A model generated the notes under the pieces. It ran no database searches and was not told the origin of the DNA. It was given only the letters and a program-made list of their open reading frames with translations. 64,000 nt of DNA from Zingiber officinale (lineage: Eukaryota; Streptophyta; Magnoliopsida; Zingiberales; Zingiberaceae), in the NCBI RefSeq assembly GCF_018446385.1, contig NC_056000.1, forward strand, positions 31,326,011 through 31,390,010, in the 5' to 3' direction. The translations under genes were made by a program, and so were the position numbers. This document shows, piece by piece, positions 47,312-59,074 of the stretch (positions within the stretch are counted from its first letter, which is position 1; every line of letters begins with the position of its first letter).

Positions 47312-47410
47312 GGACGCCTGGTGCCAGAAGCTCCTGTCAATATACGCAGAGGTTATTTCCGAGACTCAAACCCGTGACCTCTAGGTCTCATGACAGCAAC
47401 TTATCCTAGA
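47312..47410 (-). mobile_element. tRNA-derived SINE fragment
   Basis: Read on the minus strand, GACCTAGAGGTCACGGGTTT is followed by GAGTCTCGGAAATAACC, giving a B-box-like GGTTTGAGTCTC. A short tail follows. The 5' A-box part is not clear. Confidence 0.5.
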
Positions 47411-48299
47411 ATAATATATGGAACTAAAAAATGCACACTCACCAATCACCATCTTTCGAATTTGTAGTGCCTAATCCAAACATGTGTTGGTCAGAACAGT
47501 AAAGACAACCATCAAATAGTTCTGAAAAAAGAGTTAAATATTGATTAAGCCTGCACAAGATGTTCTTTGATATCTACACACAGGTGCCTAGCATTTAAAT
47601 ATTTAAAAGTATGCAATGAAAATGAAACTAATAACATGAGAAATAAGCCGCCAATGACTTAATTCACCATAAAATAAAGTTGGTTTATTTGGCACCATGA
47701 TAGGACTTCAATTTCAATAAACTACAGATACTCCTTTACCCGTAACTGAGAGGTTCAACAATCCTGGGAAAGGAAAAAAAAAAAAAAAGAAGGATATATT
47801 AGTAACAAGAAATAGATGCAACAGAGTGCAACTTTACAAACCTCAAATAAACAATCTAATATATTTAGCAAGAATAGAACATGCTAAAGCTTCATCCAGT
47901 CAGTCTGGAGGTGAAGTGTTAGGCGATCTTAAAGCACTGGTGATCTAGGTTCACAAGATCCTTTAAGGGCAACTAATCCTCCCGAGTAACTTGGAGAGAT
48001 AGGAGAAATCTTTCAGGAAAAGGGAGGATATCAAAGGGGCTACGCTTGCATTTAGATTAACTCACTAGATCAGTTAATTCATTTATTTTTTACACTGATA
48101 GAAATTTCATTTCAATTTATTTATGTTATAATGGAAGTAAGAAACTTGGCCAACTTACTGCAGATGCACTCGAGGAGAGTCAAACCATCTAAACCTTGAT
48201 TATATGACAGGTTAGGAAGGTTCAGAAAGAATTCAAAAAACATGGTCAGAGAGAGAGGAGAGAGAGAAAGAACAAGAGCAAAAAGTTAACTTAAGAAAA

Positions 48300-48640
48300 G
48301 TTAACCGGAGAATGCTCAGTTTACTACCTGTTAGATGTTGTTTAATTAGATATTACCCTCGATAGATTGGAAGGGTTTGGTATTGTTCTACTTGCGGTTT
48401 ATGTGAAATATCCAAGGAGACTTCTATTCATTTTCTTATTCTATGGAAATCTGGAAGACTATGACTGTTCTCTATAAGGAATGTGGAGATAGGAAAGGGG
48501 AGGAACTGTTGTCATGGACTTTTAATTCATTTAAGACAAACCTAAGTAATCCGTCCTTCTCTTCTTATGTTTATCAAATATGGGGTGAAAGAAATAGGAG
48601 AATTTTCTCTCGTACCCAGAAATAAAGCAGATTAAACAAT
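48300..48640 (+). pseudogene. LINE fragment (zf-RVT, 3' end of ORF2)
   Basis: The end of a LINE reverse transcriptase protein is readable with frame changes. Near 48395 it reads CGLCEISKETSIHFLILW, the Cys/His zinc-binding pattern. Then, in the frame 48443-48625, it reads EIWKTMTVLYKECGDRK and YQIWGERNRRIFSR. The rest of the LINE is missing. Confidence 0.7.
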
Positions 48641-49399
48641 GTGGAAGACTAGGCTCATTTAAGCAGTAATGCACATAACATTCCATAGAAAATGAGATAA
48701 CAAAACGTCGATTTGAAATTCACAATACCATCTTAACATGTGTTCTCGTTTTGTTTAAATAGGCTCCAGTCCTAATTGCTCCTCGACTAATATACACTTT
48801 TTATCTATCCTAGTAATTAGCTGTTAGCACGTCACGAAATTGGATAATCCCCAAAAAACATATATATATTGAAGAAACATCCAAGAACAGATCACATAGA
48901 ATGTCATACGCCTACAAGGAAATATATAAACGTTGCATTAACAAGATTAGCGAATCTGAAGTTAAGATTAAACAACCCCTTCCCCCTGTCGCCAAAAGAT
49001 CTAAGCATCAAATTGACAACTTTCGACCAGATCCATCCTTCTAAATTCGACATAATGAAATCGATCGACCACTAAACCCATATTAGGATGGGAACAAGAC
49101 AACCCGAGAAAGAAACCAAAGAAAGAGAGAGAACCAGGGCGATGGCCGAGAGAGAGACCGGTGGCGGGCAATCGCAGACGCAAGGGGCGCATCCGGGAAG
49201 GGATGAGGAGGATGAAGAGAGAGAACCGGCGGCGACGAATCCAATATTGAAGCGCCAGAGAGCGCTGGGCCGGAGACGCACAGCGCCGAGGCGACGGCGA
49301 AGACCACCACCAAACAGTTGAGGCGCGCCCTCGACGGCCGACCTACGCTAGGCATCTCCTCCTGTTCTGTTTCACTCGACGCCTTCGTCTACTGAGCGG

Positions 49400-50964
49400 C
49401 CGGTAAACGAAAGGGTGTATTCGACTTTACATTTGTTGATTTTAAATGTGCAGGTGTATTTAATTTAGATTTTTATAAATTTATAAAAAACTAATGACAT
49501 CCGAATTAAATTTTTAGAGAGTTTTATAAAGTCACATATTTACATTTGATTTTTTAAAACTATGAAAATATTTTAGTATCTAAAATGTTAATAAAGTTTT
49601 ATGAATTCTTTTAGAAGTTTTTGGATATAAATTTTAATTAATAATAACTCTTCAAAATATTTGGTATAATTTTAAAAATAAAATAAAAGGTCTTCTTTTC
49701 ATCCTTGAGATTTCTATAGAGTTCAAATCACTTTAATTTTTTACAAATAAGTCTTTTCCTTTTCCGTTTTTCAATTTTGATTATTTCTTTAATCTTACAA
49801 GTTGTATCCTTGTTCAACCTCTCAGCGGCAAAGTTGGGAGTCCTCTGAAATGTCGTTCTCCGATATTATAACAACAAAAGAATGGATTGGAACGGCTGAA
49901 ACAGAACAATAGTTGCTTGCAGCCTTTTCTCCGACGGTGACTCATGGCGGCTAGTTGTAGGCAGAGTTTTTTTTCTCCGGTTGCTTGTGATGGGAACCAA
50001 TGAGTGTCATCCTGTGAAATATGCGGTGCGGCCGAAAAAGAAGAAAACAAATAGAAAAATTATTTGAGGTGGTCGGTGATGCTTCCTTGACTACTTACGA
50101 GCAAGTCGAAGTTGAAATCGATTTTGACGAGGCACTATGCATAGAGGGAAGAGAAACTTGAGACAGTAGATTTTAATATAAAATATATATTAATAAATCA
50201 AATTAATTCTCAACTTAATTAATAGATAATTTAATAAAGTTTAATGAAATTCGAGCTTAAAAATATTTTATAAAATTTATTAAATTTTATAAATTTCTAA
50301 ATAAATTTTATATATTTATATTTATTTATTTTAATAATATTATTTCTAATAAAATTAATAATAATATTATTAATTTTATTACTAATCAAATTTATCAATT
50401 TAACATTTTATTAAAAGTTTAACACAATTAAAGGGTTGACTAACATTTCAGATTAATTTGAATCAAAATTATAAATAAAAATATTTAAAATTATTATAAT
50501 ATTATTGAATTTAAAATTATATTATTAAAAAAAATTTAAGGTTAGGAGTTATCTTCTCTTTATTTTTAACGAAAACAAGATAAAAGTATAAAAAGTTGAA
50601 AAAAAAAATTATGGACAGGTATGTTATTTATTATTTTATTAAAAAAATAAATTTAATTAGGTATTTTAGATTTTGTTTGAAAATAAATATCATGCGAGAC
50701 ATGACTACCTACGGTTAAATCCACAAGTTTAATGAAATTTATAAATATCTGTAAAAGTCTTGCAAAAAAATCTATAAAACTCCATGGAATTCTTTTTACA
50801 ACTATACAAGATTCTATGAATGTCAATAAAAATTTATCAACTCCACAAAAGTTTATCATTAAAAAAAAAATTAATGAAAGTCATGCAATCTCTTGATTGA
50901 ATACACCCCCATAAAACAGTCATTTGATATAATTTGATTTGGTCAAGATTCTCATTCTCTTACG
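49400..50964. other. AT-rich intergenic DNA
   Basis: No gene was recognised. Repeated AATTTTATAAA and TTTATTAAA phrases are spread over 50160-50640. The frame at 49814-50050 has no domain. Confidence 0.5.
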
Positions 50965-50972
50965 GTCAAACC

Positions 50973-51466
50973 TAGGGGTGTAAATGAATCAAGCCACTTA
51001 TGAGTTATTCGAAGCTCGATTCGATAAAAAACTCATTTGAGCTCATTTAATGAGGTTCGTTAAGATAAACAAACTAACCTTAAGCTTCACAATATTCGGC
51101 TCGTTAGCTCGTGAATATGTTCGTTAAGCTCATGAATCAACTTTTAAATAAAAAAATAATAGTTTTGATATTAAATTTATAGATTTTACACTCTACTTAT
51201 GAAACATGTAGACAAATATATTAAATTATTTTATTAGAATAAAATTATAAATTATAATAAGAATATTATAATTTTCTCTAGATATATAATTTAATTTTTA
51301 ATGAATATTTAAATTTATAATTTATATTTATTATATTCGTTTAGGCTCGAATAAACTCGTGAGTCATGAATATATTAGTTAAATAAAACTCGAACTCGAC
51401 TCGATTATAAATGAGTCAAACTTAAACATTCAAGAGTTCAACTCAGCTCGACTCAATTACACCTTA
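50973..51466. mobile_element. hAT-type MITE, TSD GTCAAACC
   Basis: This 494-bp element has terminal inverted repeats TAGGGGTGTAAATGA and TAAGGTGTAATTGAG (reverse complement of the right end), and a perfect 8-bp duplication GTCAAACC (50965-50972 and 51467-51474). Eight-bp duplications and TAGGG-type ends define the hAT superfamily. The interior is full of GAGCTCG/CTCGTTAGCTCG phrases and has no transposase. Confidence 0.9.
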
Positions 51467-51483
51467 GTCAAACCGTGTAGTCC

Positions 51484-51590
51484 TTTCATTAAGCCGGTTG
51501 AATTGCAAGGTCTTATCAAATTCGGTGAGCGGTATTACCGTTTCATTAAGCCGGTTGAATTGCAAGGTCTTATCAGATTCGGTGAGGTAT
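51484..51590 (+). repeat. Tandem duplication of a ~56-bp unit
   Basis: TTCATTAAGCCGGTTGAATT and the following 30 bp (GCAAGGTCTTATCAAATTCG) occur twice in a row with one change. The pair lies 0.6 kb before the WRKY gene. Confidence 0.9.
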
Positions 51591-51980
51591 AACGAGTCCA
51601 TGGCGTTGGTAGTGAAAAGTGAATCCTTACCAACTCCGCATTTTGAATGTTCAGTGGATGTGTTGGTCATCTTCTATATGGATTTTTTTAAAAAAAAAAA
51701 AACTATTTTTTGTAATGATGGATAGACCGAGCATTTTTATTTTTATTTTTTTTAATTAAATTAAAAATATCGAGGAAATCTGTTGCAAAAACTTTAGATT
51801 CAGTCATTAACCATAATATTTACATAACAATTCAATTATATTTATTATAAAAAAAAGAAACTATAAAATTACCATAACTTGCCGAATACTTCGCGGCGGT
51901 GGCGCGCAACGGATAGGGTTCGCGATTTCATCGCGACGGTTTTTCGGTTAACAAGTCTCGCCTGGCCGTCGAAAGACGCC

Positions 51981-52020
51981 TTGACCGCGTCCATCAAGTC
52001 ATCCCTCCTCTCCATATAAA
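51981..52020 (+). promoter_or_regulatory. WRKY gene core promoter: W-box and TATA box
   Basis: TTGACC at 51981-51986 is a W-box core (TTGAC[C/T]), the DNA target of WRKY proteins. TATAAA at 52015-52020 is the likely TATA box. The start codon is 162 bp further on. A W-box this close to the TATA box is consistent with feedback by WRKY factors. Confidence 0.6.
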
Positions 52021-52181
52021 ATATACGCCACGCTGCAACTTTCCAATTACAACGTCTTCACTGCTTTCTCCATCATCTTCGTCTTCTTCATCGCCGTCTT
52101 TTCTTGGCTCCGACATCTTCGAAGTCTTCTTCAGCTCTTTTCCTGATTTTGGCTGCTGCTTCTTTTCCTCTGTCAAAAGGC

Positions 52182-53534
52182 ATGGAGAATACTGAGTCGT
52201 CGTCCAGGAAGAGATCGCCTTGCGACCCCGGGGATTGTTCTTCGCCGCCGAAGCGCGGCCGCGTCGAGTGTAGAACAATGGCAGGATTCACGGACGACCA
52301 TCATGAGGAGCTGGGCCTTGACCTGACGCTTCGGGTCAGTTAAGATCTTAGAATATCCTCTGTTATCGCCTAGAAAACAGTTATACTGATCCTTGTTGAA
52401 TCGATCACCTCATAACAGCTTGGTTTGTCAAGCACAACACAGAACCAGAGGGTGCAGTTTCAAGCACCAGCAGTGGAGGATGAAATCACTAAGGCATACG
52501 CGATCCATCGACCAGTTAATTTCTTGATCTCTATGAATCAACGATTAATTCTTTGTTCTTTGTTTCGAAAAGTTAAAATTTTCTGCTATGAATCCAGTTG
52601 GAAGAGGTTCGAGCAGAACTCGCTGAAGCAGAGAAGAAGAATTTGCTTCTGAAGGAAATGCTCAGTGAAGCGACCACGGAGAACGACGAACTGCGAGATC
52701 GTATATCGACGCTGTTGTTCGAAGGCAGAAATAAGCAGGCGAACCAGGCGACTGATAAAGGAGAAGAAGATGAGGACCGCCCCTCCTCTTCCTCCAACCT
52801 AGATCAAGCCGAGCGAAACATGAAGAAGCCCCAAGTTTCGCTTCGGATCCGGACCGATAAACCGATGGTATTATAGCGATTTCACATCGTTTTCTATATA
52901 TTTTCGTACGGTTCATATATTCATTAATTCTACTAATGAATTCAGACTATGGATGGCTGTCTCTGGAAAAAATACGGGCAAAAGATGTTGGGGAGCGTTT
53001 TTCCTCGAGCTTACTATCGTTGTTCTTTAATGAAGGACTGCTCTGTTAGAAAGAAGGTACGTAGTAGATTCATACAAACGATATCTTGTTTTCTCAATCA
53101 ATGTACGTACGAATAATTGTTTTTTTTTCTAAATATAGGTTCAGCGTTGTGCTGAGGATCCAACAGTGTGGATCACTACCTACTGGGGGTCGCATGACCA
53201 CCTGCTTCCTGATGACGCCGTCGCGACGGCCAGCGGCACGTCGGAGGCCATGTCCATGTTGTTGTCCGGCTCTTTGTCCTCCACGAACTATGGGTCGATC
53301 TCCAGAGACAGCTTTTTGGCTGGAGCGACGATCTCGGCGATCGACCCTTTCCCGTCTGTCATGGTTGACTTCACTCGCCCCCCGCCCGACGTTGACCGGA
53401 TGAGCGAGTTGACTAGAACCATTTTCAGCGATCCTGAATTCAATGCTGCACTCGTCGCCGCGGTCACTGCTTCCTCCAGGGTTCTCGGAGCCGACGGTGA
53501 CGGTCAAGGGGATGGCAAAGAAACAGTGCAATAA
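52182..53534 (+). CDS. WRKY transcription factor, group IIb, five exons
   Basis: Proposed exons are 52182-52334, 52419-52514, 52598-52867, 52946-53056 and 53139-53534; all junctions are GT-AG and phase 0, giving 341 residues. Exon 1 carries a basic patch (SSRKRS, PPKRGR) and ends GLDLTLR. Exon 3 is a leucine-zipper-like coiled coil ([22 protein letters not shown]). Exons 4-5 form one WRKY domain: [12 protein letters not shown], then zinc ligands C-X5-C-X23-H-X-H. The intron falls exactly at the VQR codons, the position typical of groups IIa and IIb. The tail ([31 protein letters not shown]) is as in group IIb. The heptapeptide has Lys in place of Arg, and TYWGSHDH replaces the usual TYEGTHNH. 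The second exon's donor is the least certain part. It is a nuclear DNA-binding protein expected at W-boxes, often in stress or nutrient responses. Confidence 0.92.
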
Positions 53535-54429
53535 ACGATTTCGATGGAGTTGACCTATCGCTAGTGCTCAGGATTCAGCTAGAAAAAAAGGCATTGGTAG
53601 ATCTTGAAGATTTATGTAACCAATTCTAAATAATTAAGGTAGATATGTTTTTTTCTTAATTTGCGATGGTATGATTTGCACTGATATGCACTCACTTTAC
53701 GAGATTGTGCATGTATCGTGGATCGCTTTAGATTCGTTTTTGTATTGCAATTGCCTCTCCCTCCTCCTTCCTCGTGATTTCCATCCAAGTAAGCCAAGTT
53801 TGAAAGTCACAGAAAGGATTTATATGGAAAGGGAAATGGATGTGGAAATTGGAAATTTTGGATAGGAGTTTGATCTATCATCTATAGATAATATAGTCAG
53901 CCTCCAACGTTTAAGATATCAAAAGACACATGCAAGCACAAACCTATAAAAAAACATAAGACACTTGTTCATGGGTGGAATCCGTCACCAGCGGTCCCAC
54001 ATGATATATCGGAAATTTACGGTTGACTTTAAAAACAGAGCATTTTTTTTAGCTTTACTAAGATTCAATCCAGACCGGTCGACTTATCCGATACTAAAAA
54101 AAAATCTATAAAATTTAAATAAGAAAATTTCAATTAAATTGAAGGGTTCATATGTGTGTATTACTGTGTAGTATCAATAGGTGAGGGCGGCGATGTGATG
54201 ATGCAATAACGGCAACGTTAGACAATAATTATAGATGTAGGCGAAGAGTTTGAAGGTAAACAAAAATGGATTACAAAAAATTAGAATTTAGAGAAATAAA
54301 AATAGGAAAAGATTCGTCTATGCTAATTTTTGTTTTTTTAGGGACATTTTTATTTAAAAAAATTCATAATATTTTAAAATTTATAATTACATTTTTTTAA
54401 TTTTTTTCTAATGAATATATTTTATTAGC

Positions 54430-54434
<5 letters not shown>
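53535..54434. other. 3' flank of the WRKY gene
   Basis: It holds the probable 3' untranslated region (AATAATT-rich, with AATTAAGG near 53631), then AT-rich spacer. The frames at 53612-53865 carry no domain. Confidence 0.5.

Positions 54435-54521
<87 letters not shown>
54435..54521. repeat. (AT)n microsatellite
   Basis: An uninterrupted alternating AT run of about 87 bp. Confidence 0.97.
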
Positions 54522-54526
<5 letters not shown>

Positions 54527-57500
54527 TTTAAAAAAATAAGGTCTTGTCAGAAGTAGGACCTGTACGCTAGTCCCACCTTGATAGCACCTAGGCTAGCTCT
54601 GATTCAATCCTTTATTTAGAACATCCCAATGAAATGTTAAACACCCTCTCTCTATTGTCATTGGGCATTAAAAGGGAGTGTTAAGAGGGAGGAACGTTAT
54701 TAATCCTTCTCTTTATTTTTATTTTATTTTATTTTTTAAAAAATGATAAAAGAATATATTAAAAAAAATTAATATGATTTTTTTTTAAAATAGAAAAATT
54801 ATTTTTTAAAATAAGATCAATAATAATAATAATTTAAATATTTTAATATATATATATATATATTATATTTATTTAATATGTATTAATTTTAATATGATTG
54901 AATAAATTATGGGACCTATAAATAATTAATGTTAATATTAATGTTAATGTTAAAATAAATATGAACCAAAGAGATATATTATTATAACTAGTATGATCGT
55001 GCACACGCGTTGCGTGTGTAATATAATAATATATAAATTATTTGGGTCTTTGAAAATCCGAATTGTTTGGATTTTCTAGTGTCATCCTTATGAACCAAGA
55101 ATTAATTATTTGGATAAGATTCGTCAGACCCATGCAATAGTGACGCTAGAGAATCCCAACAACAAACTACTGTAATGGGCTCCCTTATAAAAAAAATATT
55201 TTAATTTAATATTATACTTGTCTTAGTAAAAAAAAACTAAGAAAAGTATATTTTTAACGACGTCGGCCTAAAATATTTATAAAAGTTTCTTTAATTATAG
55301 TGTTATCAATTCTAAAATATGAGACTAAAGATAACTATATTTTTTTATATAAAACAACCAGAGAAAATTAATGATGAGAAAAATTCATAATAATACGTTG
55401 TAGCTTAGTCTTGAACTCTAGATCCCTGATTATTTTGCTTGTGGAATTACTAATAAACTTTGGAATTATTTTTACTGTGAATAGAAAAAAAATATTAATG
55501 TAAATATATTTTAGGCTTCAACAAAATTAGTTAGTAAAGGAGGAAGATTTTTAATAAAATAGTAAGATAAATATATAACAATAAATTAAATATTTTTAAT
55601 AAAATAATAAATATTATAATGAATTAACATTATGAAAATATTCTATCAATAGAATTACCAACTAAACAAGACACTTTCAAAGAGAAAGCTATAAAAAAAA
55701 ATATATGACGCGGTTCTTTTTCAAAAACAGAGTAAAGGCGCCCATCAAATAGTTTATTTGAGTGCTACCGTAGCTGTGCTATTGTAGCAATTAGCTACTA
55801 CTTGTAAAAGCTGCAGATAATTATTATAATGAATTTTGTTCCCGGACTATGTTACATTGGTATAATATTTAAATTATCATCTAGTCAGTTATGGTTCCAT
55901 CATTGTCTATGATGATTTTATATTTTTTTTTCAAAGGGATAAATAAGGTGCACAACTAAAAGATATTGACTTCTTAATCGCTCCCCGCGAGCGCTTCCTA
56001 ATTTATACTGATGATAGGTGGAAAAATTTTGTAGGATCTGATCGGTCACCTTCAAGACTACCCAATAAAATTAATTGAGTTTATCATTTTTTTACAAGAT
56101 GAGTAATAATATTTAACACTTAATATGATATTATTTTAAAATTATAGAATACAATAATTATCATTTTTAAATAATTTCAATCAATTTATAATAATTTGAT
56201 AAAATTTAAATAATTTCAACTAAATTAATAAAGAATATTTTGATATAATAATATTTAGAATTTAGACTTTAAAATTTTAATGAAATAGTTAATTTTTTTT
56301 TAGGTTATAACTGACTAAGGAGTTTATAGATATTATAAGTAATTTTTTGATTAAATTTAAAATTTTAAAATAATAAATCATAAATTTATCAGTGAGATAG
56401 TTATTTTTTCACATTGTACATTTTAATAACTAAAAAATAACTTTTATACATCGTGGCTCTAAACTTTGAATGTTATTATATTAAAAAACTACTTGCTAAC
56501 TCGGCTAAAATTATTTATTATTTTATCTAAATTATTTTAAAATAGTGGTAACTATCCACTACCTGTAATAATTCTGAAAGCAAAATATTAAGAAGAAATA
56601 TTAAGAGACACAATAAAGGATGTTAGATTTTTAAGTTGATCGATATGTATTTTTTAATTTATCTTGATAGTCAAGGATAATTAATAAGACTAATTAGATT
56701 ATCATTTTTTTTAAAAAATAAATTATTATATATTATAAAATGGGACGTCTTTTTATAGTAGTTTTTTTAAAAAAAAAACATCCTTGTAATAATTTAGGAT
56801 GCCGTTTTAATTTTTTCCAAATAACAAAATATATCCCCAAAAGAACTGGTAGAGACTTCAACATCCCCCAAATCTAAACATCTTTGTCATCCCGTTCCCT
56901 ACATTGAGTTCGCAATGCTGTACAGTTTAACCTCTATCTTCCATGTTGCAAAACACCTAAATAATATCACTTGTAGGAGGCATACTATCCAATTCACTGA
57001 CTAAATAATATCTACTTTTTCATGGAACTACCGAGTATAAACAAAGAGTACACTGTGGTGTTCATAATTCAAGCAACTTGTGCTTTCACTAGATTCATTT
57101 GTACACAACAAATCACTAAATGTGAAATGATATTACAAGAGTTCAGAATTCTAAATGCAATCTATCAGACAACCTATCTCTTCACCATCTTTAGTGTCCA
57201 GGCAATCATTAGTCATTAGACATTCATTTTAATAATAAAGATACCTTCTAACAAAAAATATTGATGCAGGTAATACCGACTTGAACGATATCTTCTAACA
57301 AGAACACATAAACGGAGTGCATCAATCATCTACTAGATAATCACAAGCACAAGCAAAAGCAAATATAGTGCGCATAAATAAAGAGAAATCAAGCTCCACA
57401 TTCAAAACCATTACAGGCACACAATGGAAATTCAAGCCTAAACACATTAAAAAAGGAGCAGCTCAAATATATGTCTAAAGTTGATTGTCAAAACATCAAT

Positions 57501-57956
57501 GCAAATCAACTAGAAATCTCGAGCTGTAACTATAAAACACAATTAATACTGGGGATTGGCTGCATGGAACAATCCTCACCATTGAGTTCATTCAGATACA
57601 GAAAACATTCCCATTATTTTAACTACATTGGAACATTAAGTCAAAGCTAAAGCTCATTGCACAATGTTGGCATAATTCATTTCTGCTATATCAGTTAAAA
57701 GATGAATAGTAATTTGATACTATCAAGAAGGAATAGCATGACCAAACATTCTCTAACAACTATCAAGAATGTTCATTAGTACATGTATCATTACTGCAAA
57801 GTGCCATGTATCATCAATCCCACCACAATGAATTACAGCAACATACATTAAGAGCACCATAAGATACCAGAATCTTGTTGGATAAAGTAGAAGCATGAAA
57901 ATACAGAGGAATCAAACAGTGCGAGACAGGAGTGCTCTGAATAACCAATTTAAATA
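54522..57956. other. AT-rich intergenic DNA with MITE-like scraps
   Basis: No gene was recognised. At 55705-55860 CTTTTTCAAAAACAGAGTAA is followed by GCGCCC and TGTAGCAATTAGCTAC phrases that recall the foldback element at 46681. At 56740-56825 a short GGGACGTC...GGATGCCG stretch is similar. The last 0.7 kb probably includes the 3' untranslated region of the RTF2 gene. Confidence 0.45.
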
Positions 57957-59003
57957 TCAATTCCTGCCCAGTGGAAGTGATCGGCAAGAATAAGTCTCCT
58001 TGAGTTCTGATTTCTTTGAGGATGTAAAAATAGATGCATAAACTTCCTTTGTTGCATTGGCAGGAACCATATCAACTGCCTTGAATCTTTTCACCCCTCC
58101 ATCCTTCTTCCCGTTCTCCAGGATTCCATCTTTTCTATCACTAGAATGTTTTGTACCACTTAAGCATGCGCCAGACTTCTCCTTCCTATTCTTCGATTTC
58201 CCCTTCTCCTCTTCCATCCTTTCCCTTAGCGCAGCAACCTCTTCTGCACTCCCATTGATTATAAGCTTATCAGACTCCTTAAACTCCTTATGGCAAATCA
58301 AGCATGCAGAAGCCTTGACTTCTTTGAGAGCCTTCACACTCAAAACGTGTCCGCAGCCACGAAGCGCAAAGAATGCATATTTCCCATTGAACTCAAGCCC
58401 GGTGATTGGGCACTCGAACTTCGTCTCCGAGTTGGCAGCGCTAGGGTTTGGTGCCAGATGGACTGCGATCATGTCTTTCAAACCCCTAACGTGGCCGAAT
58501 TCCTTTGGCATCTTCTTGTGGATGAGAGCCTCAACGAGGGCTTCCTTGTTGAAGAGGTTTCCCAGCCAATCAACAACGACCGGCGGCACAAGGGGCTCGC
58601 CAGAGAGCGCGCAGGTCGTCCACTTAGAGATACGAGTCTCGTTAGGGTCCACCTTATCAGGCTTCTTAATAGCGTACATGTTGAGGTAACAATCTCGGGA
58701 CTCTGCGCCGGTGGCGCCGCCATCCCCGCCGCCGCCGAGCAGGCGGTAACGCAGGGTGAGGAGAGCATGAGACCCGGTAGCAACGCCTGCGGAGGCAAGG
58801 GTGGATGAGTCCGCCAGCGGCTTGCCGCCGAATTCGAAGTAGAGGGATTCGGGAGCGAGATCCAGGGGAAGGAAGGCGAGCTTGAGGCGGTGGAGGGTGA
58901 AATCAGGGTCGAGAGTCAGACATCGGGTGGGGATGGCGAGATCTGGAGATCGGACCATGATCTGAAGATGCTTCCGCAGAGATTCCATCGCTAGGGTTTC
59001 CAT
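57957..59003 (-). CDS. RTF2: Replication termination factor 2 (RTF2) family protein
   Basis: This intronless 348-residue protein has two parts. Residues 12-88 look like a ubiquitin-like fold ending LRYRLLGGGGDGG, recalling the diglycine end of ubiquitin. Residues 100-260 are the RTF2 domain, opening with the plant hallmark ESRDCYLNMYA. It continues with a RING-like, zinc-binding arrangement: C131, then GNLFNKEALVEAL, CPITGLEFNGKYAFFALRGC with C198 and C217, H219, C234 and C237. The tail is Lys-rich. RTF2 controls replication at barriers in fission yeast; the Arabidopsis homologue is nuclear, essential and needed for pre-mRNA splicing. I chose the ATG at 59003. The upstream in-frame ATG at 59054 lies only about 13 bp after the TATA box, too close to be transcribed; the ATG at 58988 is a possible alternative. 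Confidence 0.95.
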   Translation of the reverse strand: METLAMESLRKHLQIMVRSPDLAIPTRCLTLDPDFTLHRLKLAFLPLDLAPESLYFEFGGKPLADSSTLASAGVATGSHALLTLRYRLLGGGGDGGATGAESRDCYLNMYAIKKPDKVDPNETRISKWTTCALSGEPLVPPVVVDWLGNLFNKEALVEALIHKKMPKEFGHVRGLKDMIAVHLAPNPSAANSETKFECPITGLEFNGKYAFFALRGCGHVLSVKALKEVKASACLICHKEFKESDKLIINGSAEEVAALRERMEEEKGKSKNRKEKSGACLSGTKHSSDRKDGILENGKKDGGVKRFKAVDMVPANATKEVYASIFTSSKKSELKETYSCRSLPLGRN

Positions 59004-59066
59004 CTCCTCTTTCCCCCGAAGAAACCAGATTACAATACGGAGAAGAAAGAGCACCGTTAACTGCTG

Positions 59067-59074
59067 TTTATATA
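59067..59074 (-). promoter_or_regulatory. TATA box of the RTF2 gene
   Basis: Read on the minus strand this is TATATAAA, about 64 bp upstream of the chosen start codon. Confidence 0.65.

Larger units (their letters stand above)
45449..49355 (-). pseudogene. DUF1068-family membrane protein gene, disrupted
   Basis: The first exon (49355 to about 49134) starts MPSVGRPSRARLNCLVVVFAVASALCVSGPAL. A one-base shift near 49256-49262 moves the frame to one reading FNIGFVAAGSLSSSSSSLPG and then CAPCVCDC, the Cys-rich motif that follows the N-terminal membrane anchor in plant DUF1068 proteins. The last exon (about 45718-45449) gives the domain itself: DCGKDDPEISKEMEKQFVDLLTEE, then, after a loss of about 12 residues and a frame change, SASQYQKEAEKC, CEEARERAEASL and LWERQSRQLGW, ending at TGA 45449-45451. 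About 3.4 kb lies between, with three mobile fragments. The family's function is not known to me. Assembly errors could mimic the breaks; two independent ones suggest a pseudogene. Confidence 0.7.

Noticed and set aside
54990-55030. Short GCACACGCGTTGCGTGTG foldback as a transposon end
   Set aside because: No partner end or target duplication was found within the following few kilobases.
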